NCBI GenBank assembly: GCA_031272075.1
Contig: JAISUK010000029.1
Location: 1 to 39,210, forward strand
Direction: 5' to 3'
DNA length: 39,210 bases
From: Dysgonamonadaceae bacterium
GTDB taxonomy: Bacteria; Bacteroidota; Bacteroidia; Bacteroidales; Azobacteroidaceae
The notes below the pieces were generated by a model. The model made no database searches and was not told the origin of the DNA. It saw nothing but the letters and a program-made list of their open reading frames with translations. Shown here one piece after another: positions 26,557-36,355 of this stretch. How positions within the stretch are numbered: position 1 is the stretch's first letter; the number at the start of each line of letters is the position of its first letter. The position numbers were made by a program, and so were the translations under genes.

Positions 26557-29500
26557 ATGAGAAAACCAAGAAAAATATGGATGATGTTACTCTTACTGTT
26601 GTTCTTTCCCGCAGCAGGTCTTTATTCACAGATTTCCATTGATGTGAAAAACAAGACCATCAAAGAAGTGCTGAAAGAAATAGAAAAGAAGAGCGATTGC
26701 AGTTTTTTCTACAACGAAGAGTTGAAAGGGCTAGACAAAACCGTTTCTCTCAGTGTGTCAGGCGAATCGGTAGAACAAGTGTTGAATTTGCTTCTGAAAG
26801 AAACGGAAATCGCCTTCCGGAAACAGAGCTCAAACATCATTTTGCTCATTCCCAAGGGAATAACAACTACCGAGCCTAAAGAAACGCCTACGCGGAAATA
26901 TTTCGGCATTGTCTCCGACGAGAACGGGGAGTCGATAACAGGCGTATCGGTTGCCATAAAAGGCACTTCCCGCGGAACGGTAACCGACGCGAATGGCAAG
27001 TTCTATATCGAAGCGACGCCAGGCGACGTCCTTGAGTTTTCTTACCTGGGCTACATGAAACAGGAAATAACAATCCCATTGAACCAACAGCAGGAATACA
27101 ATCGCTTAAATATCAGCTTGTCGGAAAACGAGATCGTGTTGGACGAAGTCATCGTTGTAGGCTATGGCATGCAGAATAAAAAAACACTGACCGGTTCGGT
27201 GAGTGTTGTCAATATGAAAGACGTGGAAGTCAGTTCAAAATCTACTGTTTCACAGTCTTTGCAGGGCAAAGCTGCAGGACTTCGCGTTTCGCAGATATCG
27301 GCGCAGGCAGGAGGCGGATCATCATTCAAGATACGCGGAGAAACTTCCGTCGGGGCGGGCAACGAACCTCTGATCGTGATCGACGGATTCCCAATAAACG
27401 CCTCTTCGTCACTCGCTTCCGGAACTATCTACGAAGCCGGCAGTACCGACAATTACCTGGAATCGTTGAATCCGGACGATATCGAATCAATCTCCGTATT
27501 GAAAGATGCGGCCTCAACAGCCATTTATGGCGCACGCGCCGGTCACGGAGTCATCCTGATCACGACCAAACGCGGCAGCTCACAACGACAGGAAATCAAT
27601 TATTCCAACAGCGTGTCCGTCCAAACCATCGCAAATAACTACCAAATGCTCAACGCACGCCAATACATGGACATGCGCAACAGGCAAGAATATGAAGAAT
27701 ACCTTCGTACTTATGGATTGGGGGTCTATGCCGACTATGTTGTGCCTCCTTCTGGTGACGTCCCGAGTTATGTCCCGCTTTACACTTACGATCAAATGAA
27801 AAATGTGCAAGGCACCGATTGGATCGACGAAATCACCCGTACCGGCACGCTACATCAACACAATCTCTCGCTCTCCGGTGGTTCGGAGACAAGCAAATAC
27901 CTGATATCCGGGAATTTTATGAACCAAGAAGGCATTGTCAAAAACAATACCGCCCGTCGTTTTACCGTACGCGCCAATTTGGACAAAGACATCAATAAAT
28001 ACGTTTCCGCAGGAATCAGCGCCATCTACTCTCAAAATCGCTATGATAATGTCCCTTTGGGTGATGGCTTGAATGAAAATTCGGGGATCATCACCGCCGC
28101 CGCCTTGTTTAGTCCTGTCCTGCCGATACGCGATTCTAACGGAAATTATACCATCGATCCCAATCGATCTACCACTCCCAACCCGGTGTCTTTGCTCGAA
28201 ATTGACGATGTCACCACCAAAGATCGAATCATGGGCACCGCTTTTGTGATATTCAAACCTTTCGCAGGACTGGATATCAAAATGCAACTCGGCGCCGACC
28301 GCCAATTTCAGGATCGTTCGAGCTATCTTCCGAAAACGGTACTGGAAGGGAGCTATAAGAATGGCGAAGCGAATATCCGAAAAGAAAATCGACTGAATTA
28401 CCTGGCAGAATTGACGGCAACATATTCAAAAAACATCGGCGAACACAGGTTAAAAGGCTTGCTGGGCTATTCAACCGAACAAATGAACGTAAGAAGAGAA
28501 AACTTGAGGGCATGGGATTTCCTGTTAGACGGCTTTTCCTACAACAGCATGGGATATGGCGCCGGAAGTCCCGAAGTAGGGTCGTATGCCTCCCAAAGCG
28601 CATTGCGTTCCTATTTCGGTCGCGTTAATTATGATTATTTGAGCCGCTATCTGTTTGAAGCAACGCTTCGTGCTGACGGCGCCTCCAATTTCGCTCCCGG
28701 TCATCAGTGGGGCTATTTCCCGTCAGTGGCCTTGGGCTGGCGAATAAGCGAAGAATCATTCATGGAGCCGACAAAAAAATGGCTCTCCAATCTGAAACTG
28801 CGTGGTTCCTACGGCGAAACGGGAAATTACAATGTGGGATACCATATCGAGGACTTCTTTGGTATCATGAATCCGGCTGCCGTGATCGGAGGTGCAATTG
28901 AAGTCGGTGTCGCTGCTACCGATTTGGGTAACAGCTTGTTGACTTGGGAAACTACCAGCGAAATGAATATCGGAATCGACATGGGATTTTTTAATAATCG
29001 GCTCTCAATTACAGCGGAATACTACAAACGGCAAATACGCGATTTGTTGAGCTATCAAAATCTACGGGAAATTTTCGAAGTTAACAGCATCGTTGCCAAT
29101 ATCGGGCGCACACAAAGCCAAGGATTTGAATTGACTGTCAACACTGAAAATATCCGTCAGAAAAATTTCGCATGGAACACCATTGCTACGCTTTCTCATT
29201 ATGAAGACCGATGGAAAGAACGTTCGCAATACTGGCGAGACAACCACGATCCGTACGTAAACGAGCATGATCCGATTCGCGCCATGTACGAATTTGAAGC
29301 ATTGGGAATCCTCCAGCCCGGACAACCTCGCCCCAAAGAACAGCCCAATCTACTGCCCGGAATGGTCATCATCAAAGATCAGAATGGCGACGGAACCATC
29401 ACCGACGCCGACAGAATCTTCCACGGGAATACCGATCCCGACCTGATTTTCGGATTTAACAACTCCTTTCATTACAAACATTTCGACTTAAATATCTATT

Positions 29501-29883
29501 TTTATGGAGAAAGCGGCAGAAAAAAATATATTTCCTACATGGAAAATTGGGTACAAATGTATATGGGGCGTAATGTAACTCAATACAGCTATGAGACTTT
29601 CAGTGCTACCAATCCGGTTACAGACCGTCCTTCCGTCTTGGACGGAAGCAGCGGATTCGGTGATTTTTACGTAAAAGATATTTATTTCATCCGATGTGGA
29701 GATATTAAACTCGGATATACGGTTCCTGTCAGTGGATTTCTGAAAAAACTCCAGGTTTTTGTGGATATCAGCAATCCGTTTGTCATTACCAATTGGACGG
29801 GATTAGATCCGGAAACCGACAATGTCAATTTCTCTTATCCCAACGTGAGGGCATATACTTGCGGATTGAATATCACCTTATAA
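26557..29883 (+). CDS. SusC/RagA-family TonB-dependent outer-membrane receptor with STN signalling domain
   Basis: An 1108-residue receptor. A signal peptide (about 1-25) leads into an STN domain (about 26-98, ISIDVKNKTIKEVLKEIEKK), which in FecA-like transducers touches the anti-sigma factor. A carboxypeptidase-regulatory-like domain follows (about 115-190, FGIVSDENGESITGVSVAIK), then the TonB box and plug (from about 195: DEVIVVGYGMQNKKTLTGSV, GKAAGLRV, IRGETSVGAGNEPLIVIDG, SVLKDAASTAIYGARAGHGV) and the C-terminal 22-strand barrel. It imports oligomers too large for porins, using TonB energy. SusD begins 12 bases later. Ligand unknown. Confidence 0.96.
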   Translation: MRKPRKIWMMLLLLLFFPAAGLYSQISIDVKNKTIKEVLKEIEKKSDCSFFYNEELKGLDKTVSLSVSGESVEQVLNLLLKETEIAFRKQSSNIILLIPKGITTTEPKETPTRKYFGIVSDENGESITGVSVAIKGTSRGTVTDANGKFYIEATPGDVLEFSYLGYMKQEITIPLNQQQEYNRLNISLSENEIVLDEVIVVGYGMQNKKTLTGSVSVVNMKDVEVSSKSTVSQSLQGKAAGLRVSQISAQAGGGSSFKIRGETSVGAGNEPLIVIDGFPINASSSLASGTIYEAGSTDNYLESLNPDDIESISVLKDAASTAIYGARAGHGVILITTKRGSSQRQEINYSNSVSVQTIANNYQMLNARQYMDMRNRQEYEEYLRTYGLGVYADYVVPPSGDVPSYVPLYTYDQMKNVQGTDWIDEITRTGTLHQHNLSLSGGSETSKYLISGNFMNQEGIVKNNTARRFTVRANLDKDINKYVSAGISAIYSQNRYDNVPLGDGLNENSGIITAAALFSPVLPIRDSNGNYTIDPNRSTTPNPVSLLEIDDVTTKDRIMGTAFVIFKPFAGLDIKMQLGADRQFQDRSSYLPKTVLEGSYKNGEANIRKENRLNYLAELTATYSKNIGEHRLKGLLGYSTEQMNVRRENLRAWDFLLDGFSYNSMGYGAGSPEVGSYASQSALRSYFGRVNYDYLSRYLFEATLRADGASNFAPGHQWGYFPSVALGWRISEESFMEPTKKWLSNLKLRGSYGETGNYNVGYHIEDFFGIMNPAAVIGGAIEVGVAATDLGNSLLTWETTSEMNIGIDMGFFNNRLSITAEYYKRQIRDLLSYQNLREIFEVNSIVANIGRTQSQGFELTVNTENIRQKNFAWNTIATLSHYEDRWKERSQYWRDNHDPYVNEHDPIRAMYEFEALGILQPGQPRPKEQPNLLPGMVIIKDQNGDGTITDADRIFHGNTDPDLIFGFNNSFHYKHFDLNIYFYGESGRKKYISYMENWVQMYMGRNVTQYSYETFSATNPVTDRPSVLDGSSGFGDFYVKDIYFIRCGDIKLGYTVPVSGFLKKLQVFVDISNPFVITNWTGLDPETDNVNFSYPNVRAYTCGLNITL

Positions 29884-29895
29884 AACAATTAAAAA

Positions 29896-31473
29896 ATGAA
29901 AAAGCGGAATATAATCATTCATCTTTCTGTTATCGCAATTTGCTCATTGTGTTTTGCTTCTTGTTTTGAATTGGAAACAAAGGTTTACGACAAAATCAGC
30001 CCCGATATTTATCCTCAAAACTATCAAGAAGCGGATGCCTTGGTAATGAGTAACGTTTACAATCTTTTCAATTCTTCGTGGCATATATTTAATGCCGCAT
30101 GGGGCTGGCAAGTATTGTCATTTATTTCGACCGACGAAGTAGAAACCAATTGGGGAAACACCAGCCAATATGTCGGTTTTGAGAATACACCGAGCGCAGG
30201 CTGGCCTGTTACCGATGAAAGCCGAACCCCACCATACCATCAAATCACTTTTATGAGCAAAATGGTGCTGACTTTGGATCGAATCAAAGATGTCCCGATG
30301 ACTGAAGAACAAAGAGACTTGTTGAATGCACAGATCCATTGTGGCATGGGATTTCTGGGATTTTTGCTTTACGACCTCTACGGGCCTGTTCCGCTACCCT
30401 CTTTGGAAGTACTCCAGCGTCCGTTGGAGAATGAGCTTGTCCCCCGTTGCACTGAAGAAGAAATGCAGAATTTTATCGAATCCAATCTGCTGACGGCGGT
30501 CGAGCATCTGCCCTATAAATGGGACGATTCGGAATATGGCCGTTTTACCAAAGGCCTGGCGAAAATGCTGTTACTCAAATATTACATGCTGATGGGCGGA
30601 AGGACAAAAAATGAAGGACTTTTGCAATTGGCTGCGGAGTATTGGAATAAAGCCGAAAAAACCGGCCGTGAACTGACCAACCCCGAATATGGCTACCTCT
30701 TGGTTTCCGACTATCATTCCTTATTTACCCTCGCAGGTGAAAAAAATACGGAAGTCATTTTCTCCAGTCCTGCCATCAATGAAAAAGGCATGGGTCATAC
30801 TTGGTTGGCGCACGCACTGCCTTCGGATTATCCCGTTCCGGGAAATTTTACGCGTTGGGGCGTCTTCCATTTGGCATGGTATTTTTATGATACCTATGAA
30901 AAAAACGATAAAAGACTGGAAAAAATCGCTGCCGAATACATCGGAGAAACCGGAGTCGTACATAACCGTACTGCTGATAAAGAAGGCGGGCTGCTTCACG
31001 GAGCAGCGCCTGTCAAATATGGTTTGGAAGGGACGATCGGCACCATGTGCGAAATTGATTTGGTGGTGTTCCGTTATGCCGACGCGCTGACATTACTGGC
31101 GGAAGCGATTGTAAGAAATAATGGCGGCCAGGTAACAGATGAGGCTTTGGAATACCTGAACCGGATACGTGAACGTGTCGGGCTGTCTCCATATTCCTTG
31201 CGGGATGTCGGAAATGCCAACAACTTCTTGAACCTGCTTCTGATCGAACGCGGACATGAATTATATATGGAAGGTGTGCGCAGGCAAGATTTAATCCGGC
31301 ACGGAAAATTTATCCAGACCGGAGAAGAAAAATTGCAACGGGCAGGATACCTCACTTCCGACAGAAAAAACCGAATCTACCAAAAAACCGATGGTGTGCA
31401 TTACGACTTTGAACGATTTCCAATCCCCGTATCGGCTCTCAATCAGGGAATCGCACAAAACCCGGGTTGGTAA
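29896..31473 (+). CDS. SusD/RagB-family surface lipoprotein
   Basis: A 525-residue lipoprotein with Cys23 in CFASC, followed by acidic residues (CFELET) that fit a surface-export signal. The TPR-like helical fold is suggested by the helix-rich body, and C-terminal family hallmarks are clear: YLNRIRERVGL, ERGHELYMEGVRRQDLIRHG and the ending FPIPVSALNQGIAQNPGW. SusD proteins sit as a lid on SusC and capture the ligand, often a glycan. The substrate cannot be read from the sequence. The next gene follows after 39 bases in the same operon. Confidence 0.95.
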   Translation: MKKRNIIIHLSVIAICSLCFASCFELETKVYDKISPDIYPQNYQEADALVMSNVYNLFNSSWHIFNAAWGWQVLSFISTDEVETNWGNTSQYVGFENTPSAGWPVTDESRTPPYHQITFMSKMVLTLDRIKDVPMTEEQRDLLNAQIHCGMGFLGFLLYDLYGPVPLPSLEVLQRPLENELVPRCTEEEMQNFIESNLLTAVEHLPYKWDDSEYGRFTKGLAKMLLLKYYMLMGGRTKNEGLLQLAAEYWNKAEKTGRELTNPEYGYLLVSDYHSLFTLAGEKNTEVIFSSPAINEKGMGHTWLAHALPSDYPVPGNFTRWGVFHLAWYFYDTYEKNDKRLEKIAAEYIGETGVVHNRTADKEGGLLHGAAPVKYGLEGTIGTMCEIDLVVFRYADALTLLAEAIVRNNGGQVTDEALEYLNRIRERVGLSPYSLRDVGNANNFLNLLLIERGHELYMEGVRRQDLIRHGKFIQTGEEKLQRAGYLTSDRKNRIYQKTDGVHYDFERFPIPVSALNQGIAQNPGW

Positions 31474-31512
31474 TAATAACGATGTATCAAAAAGAAATAA
31501 TTTATACGAAAT

Positions 31513-32916
31513 ATGAAACGGTTCAAATTTGACGCTTATTCGCTCTTCGGATTAATCCTCGCAGTCGCCGGCATGGCAAGCTGTAAGGAAACCGTTTATG
31601 AAGTAAGCATCCCGGAAACCAATATCATGCTGCTGGCTCCGGAAAACAACAGTTATTTTGACCTGAACGAAATCAGTAGCTATACTTTCCAATGGAATGC
31701 CGGTGGAAAAGACGACGATTATGTCATCCTCTTCAGTCCTGACTCGAATTTACTTAAAGACCCCATTCACAATGCATGGGATGTCATTGAAGCAGGGAAT
31801 GTCACGAGTTATACCCTGAACGCCGACGATTGGGATCGATACCTTGCTACATGGGGAATGAAAACCGGAACTGAGGCTGTTTTCTATTGGGCAGTCAAAC
31901 CTCAGACCGCTGACTATTCCTTGTCGCCGGCGGCTTCCGAAATACGACGTATTTCCGTAAAACGACTGATTTCTAAACTTTCATTCCCGAATGACCGTTT
32001 TCTAATCTCCCTTTCTTATGAAAATCCGGACAGCACTTGCCGCTTCCAATGGGAATCAGATGGGACTTCCGACAACCTGTTGGTTTTTTCTGCTTCTCCC
32101 CAATTTGCCGAGAACAATACGGTCTCTTTTCCTGCGGGAATAAACAGCTGCACATTATCACACAGCCAATTGCAGACAATTATCGGACAATTGAAGATAG
32201 ATCCTTACCGAAAAAATTCCATCTATTGGAATGTCAGGAACAGCTCTACCCGAAAACTCCTTTCTCCGGCCTCTGCCACACTGTTGTTGGAAGGCATGTT
32301 CATTTTTATCGACAAACGGGGCAATGAAGAGATCACTTATCGAGTGACCCGCCTCACTTACAGCGACGGAGAGGAAGTGATCTGGTTGGCCGACAATCTG
32401 CGTGCAACCAATTATCCCGACGCTACACCGATAGAATCTGAAAACCTGCTGTGGGCGGCAAATAGCAGCGGCACCACCGAGTTCAGTCCCGAAGAACAAT
32501 TTGCTTTCGGCGGGCACTATGCCTTCGCTATCCGGCATAAAGTGGCGCCTACGGGCTGGCACATACCGACAAAAGAAGAATTTCAAAAATTATTCAGGGA
32601 AGCATCGTTGGCACAAGGAGGATACAATGTGTTGAAAGACCCTGTTTTCTATAAAAACGGTATCATCCCCGCCAACGGTCATGTCAATGATTGGAAATTA
32701 AATCTGGTAGCAAGCGGCCGCTATTTGGAATGGAATACCTCGTTGTACCTGGAAGCCGGCGGCAAATATGTCGTATTCCATTATGCCGATCCTTCCACTG
32801 ATGACGGAGGCACCGTCGGTCCTGATAATAAGACCATCATGCACGACGGTGGGGATCAGCTCTGGTATCCGCCTTATTCCAAATGGGCACCGATACGTGT
32901 TATTTTTGGCGATTAA
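31513..32916 (+). CDS. SusE-position lipoprotein with FISUMP domain (first paralogue)
   Basis: A 467-residue lipoprotein, Cys24 in GMASCKETVYE. Two beta-sandwich modules of SusE type (about 36-150 and 155-260, each beginning with a proline/asparagine-rich turn and ending in YWAVK or YWNVR strands) lead to a C-terminal FISUMP domain (Fibrobacter succinogenes major paralogous domain, about 261-467), recognisable from VIWLADNLRATNYPDATPI, GWHIPTKEEFQKLF and GGYNVLKDP. In Sus-type loci the genes after susD encode surface glycan-binding proteins; this one takes that place. It is paralogous to the next gene. Ligand unknown. Confidence 0.82.
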   Translation: MKRFKFDAYSLFGLILAVAGMASCKETVYEVSIPETNIMLLAPENNSYFDLNEISSYTFQWNAGGKDDDYVILFSPDSNLLKDPIHNAWDVIEAGNVTSYTLNADDWDRYLATWGMKTGTEAVFYWAVKPQTADYSLSPAASEIRRISVKRLISKLSFPNDRFLISLSYENPDSTCRFQWESDGTSDNLLVFSASPQFAENNTVSFPAGINSCTLSHSQLQTIIGQLKIDPYRKNSIYWNVRNSSTRKLLSPASATLLLEGMFIFIDKRGNEEITYRVTRLTYSDGEEVIWLADNLRATNYPDATPIESENLLWAANSSGTTEFSPEEQFAFGGHYAFAIRHKVAPTGWHIPTKEEFQKLFREASLAQGGYNVLKDPVFYKNGIIPANGHVNDWKLNLVASGRYLEWNTSLYLEAGGKYVVFHYADPSTDDGGTVGPDNKTIMHDGGDQLWYPPYSKWAPIRVIFGD

Positions 32917-32955
32917 TAATTATTTTATGATATAAACTCTATAAATTTAAAAGAC

Positions 32956-34725
32956 ATGAAAAAATACTATTTTATTCTAGCTGCCTTAGCTGGCATCACT
33001 TTCTGGACATGCGGCGATGATGATTCCGAGAAAACGATTCCGACTATCGAATTGAGTGCTCCCGCAGACAATGCCTCTGTGGATTTGAACACCGTCGCAA
33101 ACGTATCTTTCTCGTGGAAAGCCGCTGAAGGCATCACGGGATATAATTTGCTGTTAAGCAAATCGGAAGATTTGAGCAGTCCCCAGGAAATCGCTGCCAG
33201 TGCAAATCCACTGTCGGTTACTGCGGATGAATTGAACACAAAAGCTGCTTCACTGGGAATCGCTGAAGGCGCTACCGACAAGATTTACTGGTCTGTTAAA
33301 GCCGCATCCGGCGAAGCAAACTTTCAAGTAAGAGCTTTAACCTTGACACGCAAAAACGCGCCGACAATCGCGCTTTCCGATCCCGCCGACGGTGTAACCA
33401 TCGACGTGAATACTTCAACTTTTCCTTACACTTTTCGGTGGACAGGTGTTACGGGTGTTCCCGGCTACATCCTTCGATTCACCGCAGGTGATAAAACCGA
33501 AGAAGAACAAATCGGAGAATTTACGAACCGCCAATACATGTCGGCAGATGATTTTGATGCTCTGCTGGCCAAACTGGGCGTGCAACTCAATGCTTCAGCA
33601 ACAGTCTCGTGGACAGTACTCCCCAGTAACGGCGACAGTAAGATTGTAACAGAAACACGTTCATTTACCGGTGTCAGGAAAATATTGCCGTTGCTGTCTC
33701 CCGAAAATGGAAGCGCTTATGAATTAAACTATAAAACGCCCTCCGACAATGCAACAACATTTGAATGGGTTGCACAAAGCGGAGTTTCCTCCTATACGCT
33801 TCTGTTCAGCACCTCCGAAAATATGAGCAATCCCATCTCCATTTCTGTTTCCGGAAATAAGAAAACCTTCACCCACTCCGAATTGCAGGCAATCATCACT
33901 AATGCTGACTATCATCTGAAAAGATACCTCGAAAATAAACTCTACTGGAATGTGTCCGCAAACGGGAATATGCTCACTTCCGCCCCAAATACTGTCTTGG
34001 TCTCCGGAATGAAGATATTTGATGATGTAAGAGGTTCGGAATCTATTCGTTACGAAGTATCTGTTATTACCTATACGGATGGTAGTAAAGGAATATGGAT
34101 GTCCAACAACCTGAAAGCAAAATATTACACCGATGGCAGCAAAATGGGCGAATGGGTCGGCGACGGCGGAGCCGGAGGCAATAATACATTTGTGCTGGGC
34201 AATGGCGATTTTGCCTACGTGCAAATGTGTATGGACGCTCCGAAATTTAAGAGCGGCGACAGAAGCAGTTTTACCGGAGACCCGATTCCTGCCAAACATA
34301 TTGAATTGATGGGAGTTATCTATAATCACGATCCTGTCGACCCGTGGGGAGGCAAGTTCCCTCAGGCTTTTGAAAGGGTAATTCCTATCGGCTGGCGACT
34401 GGCTAAAGCAAGTGATTTTGAAAAACTGTATAATGCGGCTTGCGCTGCTCCCGGCGGTTTCAACGTGTTGAGAAATGCAGAAGCGTTCCCGGACATCGAA
34501 GACAAAGAACACTTGAACGAATGGAATATGAACTTTGCTTACAATGGCCGATTTATATGGACTTTCTGGGGATGGAGCTACGAGACCAGTTGGTTCTATA
34601 ATGTTGACCGCGAAGACGGAGCCAACAACCAGGGCATTTGGGCATGGAGCTGCGGTGACGGTGGCTGGGGCTTTATGAGTGATTGCACCGGCGCTCCTGT
34701 TCGAGTGGTTTACAACGGTGAATAA
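32956..34725 (+). CDS. SusE-position lipoprotein with FISUMP domain (second paralogue)
   Basis: A 589-residue lipoprotein with Cys19 (FWTCGDDDSEK; Thr at -1 makes a loose lipobox, and the acidic run fits surface export). Three SusE-like beta modules (about 29-130, 135-238, 243-350) each open with a variant of LSAPADNASVDLNT. The C-terminal FISUMP domain (about 352-589) shows GIWMSNNLKAKYYTDGS, GWRLAKASDFEKLY, GGFNVLRNAEAFPD and the ending GAPVRVVYNGE. It has one module more than the preceding paralogue and a Trp- and Gly-rich insertion near the end that may form an aromatic ligand-binding face. Probably a surface binding protein of the locus. Confidence 0.82.
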   Translation: MKKYYFILAALAGITFWTCGDDDSEKTIPTIELSAPADNASVDLNTVANVSFSWKAAEGITGYNLLLSKSEDLSSPQEIAASANPLSVTADELNTKAASLGIAEGATDKIYWSVKAASGEANFQVRALTLTRKNAPTIALSDPADGVTIDVNTSTFPYTFRWTGVTGVPGYILRFTAGDKTEEEQIGEFTNRQYMSADDFDALLAKLGVQLNASATVSWTVLPSNGDSKIVTETRSFTGVRKILPLLSPENGSAYELNYKTPSDNATTFEWVAQSGVSSYTLLFSTSENMSNPISISVSGNKKTFTHSELQAIITNADYHLKRYLENKLYWNVSANGNMLTSAPNTVLVSGMKIFDDVRGSESIRYEVSVITYTDGSKGIWMSNNLKAKYYTDGSKMGEWVGDGGAGGNNTFVLGNGDFAYVQMCMDAPKFKSGDRSSFTGDPIPAKHIELMGVIYNHDPVDPWGGKFPQAFERVIPIGWRLAKASDFEKLYNAACAAPGGFNVLRNAEAFPDIEDKEHLNEWNMNFAYNGRFIWTFWGWSYETSWFYNVDREDGANNQGIWAWSCGDGGWGFMSDCTGAPVRVVYNGE

Positions 34726-34740
34726 GCAATCTCTCAATAT

Positions 34741-36267
34741 ATGCTAATGAAACAATTATTTTTTTTACTGCTGACAGGATGGTTGAGCATCCTGTCGGCA
34801 TGTGAAGATAGAATGATCGTGCCGCCTTTCGAACCGATCACTCCGCCACCGCCATCGCCTGCGGGTCCTATCGTCTCCATTGCAGGCATCGCAAATCCCG
34901 ACAGAGGCTATCATTTGGAGTTCGCCAATTATGCCCAGAAACAACTGCTGACCGACGGCGATACTTACAATCAGGAAACGGACTTCGATACGGCAACTAA
35001 ACTTTCGCTTCGCGAAATCAGGGCGCGCTATGGCGATGATAACACGACCACTTTGATACAGTTATATATTTACTTGAGAAGTTGGGCGGCGCAGGACATC
35101 CCTGCATCGGGCTTGGCTCAGATACAGAAAGCTTTCGATATTTTGAAAACCAATGGCTACAAGGCGATCCTGCGCTTTTCTTACGACCAGGATATGGGCG
35201 AATCGCTCGAATCACATACATGGATATCGCGGCATCTACAACAGTTGAAACCGGTGCTGCAACAGAATATGGGACAAATTGCCGTTGTGGAAGCTGGGTT
35301 CATTGGCGCTTGGGGCGAATGGCATTCCTCGAATGTATCCAATGACCAAACTTTACGCAACGATGTGGTAAATAGTTTATTGGATATCATCCCCTCTCCA
35401 TACAACCTCGAAGTGCGAACCGTAGAGATCAAAAATGCACTTACGCTTACACAACCTGCCAATCTGTCCAGAATAGGGATTCATAGCGACTTTTTTACCG
35501 CCGGGATGGATGCTATTGACGATTTAAGCATGCCTGGCGCCTACTACAACCAAATCCAGGAAGAATCGCCTTATTTTTACATGCGGGGAGAAATTCCTTA
35601 TGAAGAAGATACCTATGGATTTGACCAAAAAATGAATATCAATAAAGTGATGACGATTTTGCGCGACCAGCATTTTTCAGCATTCGATATCACACAAAAC
35701 TTCGAATTGAACATCACTTACTGGAAAACCCAAAAGGTCTACCCTGCTTTGTTGGATGCCAACAGGATACTATACGATTCTACTTATTTTCTCAACAAAG
35801 ACGTTGTGGTCAACCGTTCTTTCTACGATTTTGTGCGCGACCATCTGGGTTATCGCCTGAATCTGAAAAATGCCGAATTACAAACGCAAGGAAGTAGCCT
35901 GATATACAATATCCAACTGACAAATACCGGTTTTGCAACGGTAATCAACCCGCACGACGTGTATCTGGTGTTTGTTGACAATGCGGGCAGCATTTCTAAA
36001 GAAATCCGCCTGGAGAATGTGAATCCTTCTGACTGGCAACCATTTGCGCCGGGCGGAAACAACTATCAATTGCTGGTTCACAGTATTTCCGGAAACGTGT
36101 CTGTCGGCCTCAGCGGAACTTTTCAAGTCGGTTTGTGGCTGCCCGACCCGCTCAATAAATACTATGGCAGTTATGATATCCTTTGGGCGCCCGGAGACAA
36201 TCTGACGCATTGGAGCGACGATGCGCAAAAATACCGTTTAAACATCATCGGGACGGTAAAGTTTTAA
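34741..36267 (+). CDS. DUF4874/DUF4832 lipoprotein, probable surface enzyme or binding protein
   Basis: 508 residues, lipoprotein signal with Cys21 (SILSACEDRM), then a proline-rich tether (PPFEPITPPPPSPAGP). The N-terminal DUF4874 domain (about 48-220) opens NPDRGYHLEF and looks like a TIM-barrel half with FIGAWGEWHSS, whose Glu could be catalytic by analogy with barrel glycosidases. The C-terminal DUF4832 part (about 240-500) ends in a beta-sandwich. No enzyme activity is established for this family to my knowledge. The ATG at 34741 and one two codons later are both possible starts; the second gives a more usual signal peptide. Last gene of the operon, 15 bases after the FISUMP paralogue. 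Confidence 0.8.
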   Translation: MLMKQLFFLLLTGWLSILSACEDRMIVPPFEPITPPPPSPAGPIVSIAGIANPDRGYHLEFANYAQKQLLTDGDTYNQETDFDTATKLSLREIRARYGDDNTTTLIQLYIYLRSWAAQDIPASGLAQIQKAFDILKTNGYKAILRFSYDQDMGESLESHTWISRHLQQLKPVLQQNMGQIAVVEAGFIGAWGEWHSSNVSNDQTLRNDVVNSLLDIIPSPYNLEVRTVEIKNALTLTQPANLSRIGIHSDFFTAGMDAIDDLSMPGAYYNQIQEESPYFYMRGEIPYEEDTYGFDQKMNINKVMTILRDQHFSAFDITQNFELNITYWKTQKVYPALLDANRILYDSTYFLNKDVVVNRSFYDFVRDHLGYRLNLKNAELQTQGSSLIYNIQLTNTGFATVINPHDVYLVFVDNAGSISKEIRLENVNPSDWQPFAPGGNNYQLLVHSISGNVSVGLSGTFQVGLWLPDPLNKYYGSYDILWAPGDNLTHWSDDAQKYRLNIIGTVKF

Positions 36268-36355
36268 CCCACATTACACCCCATCAAGTCGAAAACATCA
36301 TGTAATCAAGCTCATCCATTTTTTTTAATTCCGATTTGTGTACTACAAATTGATT

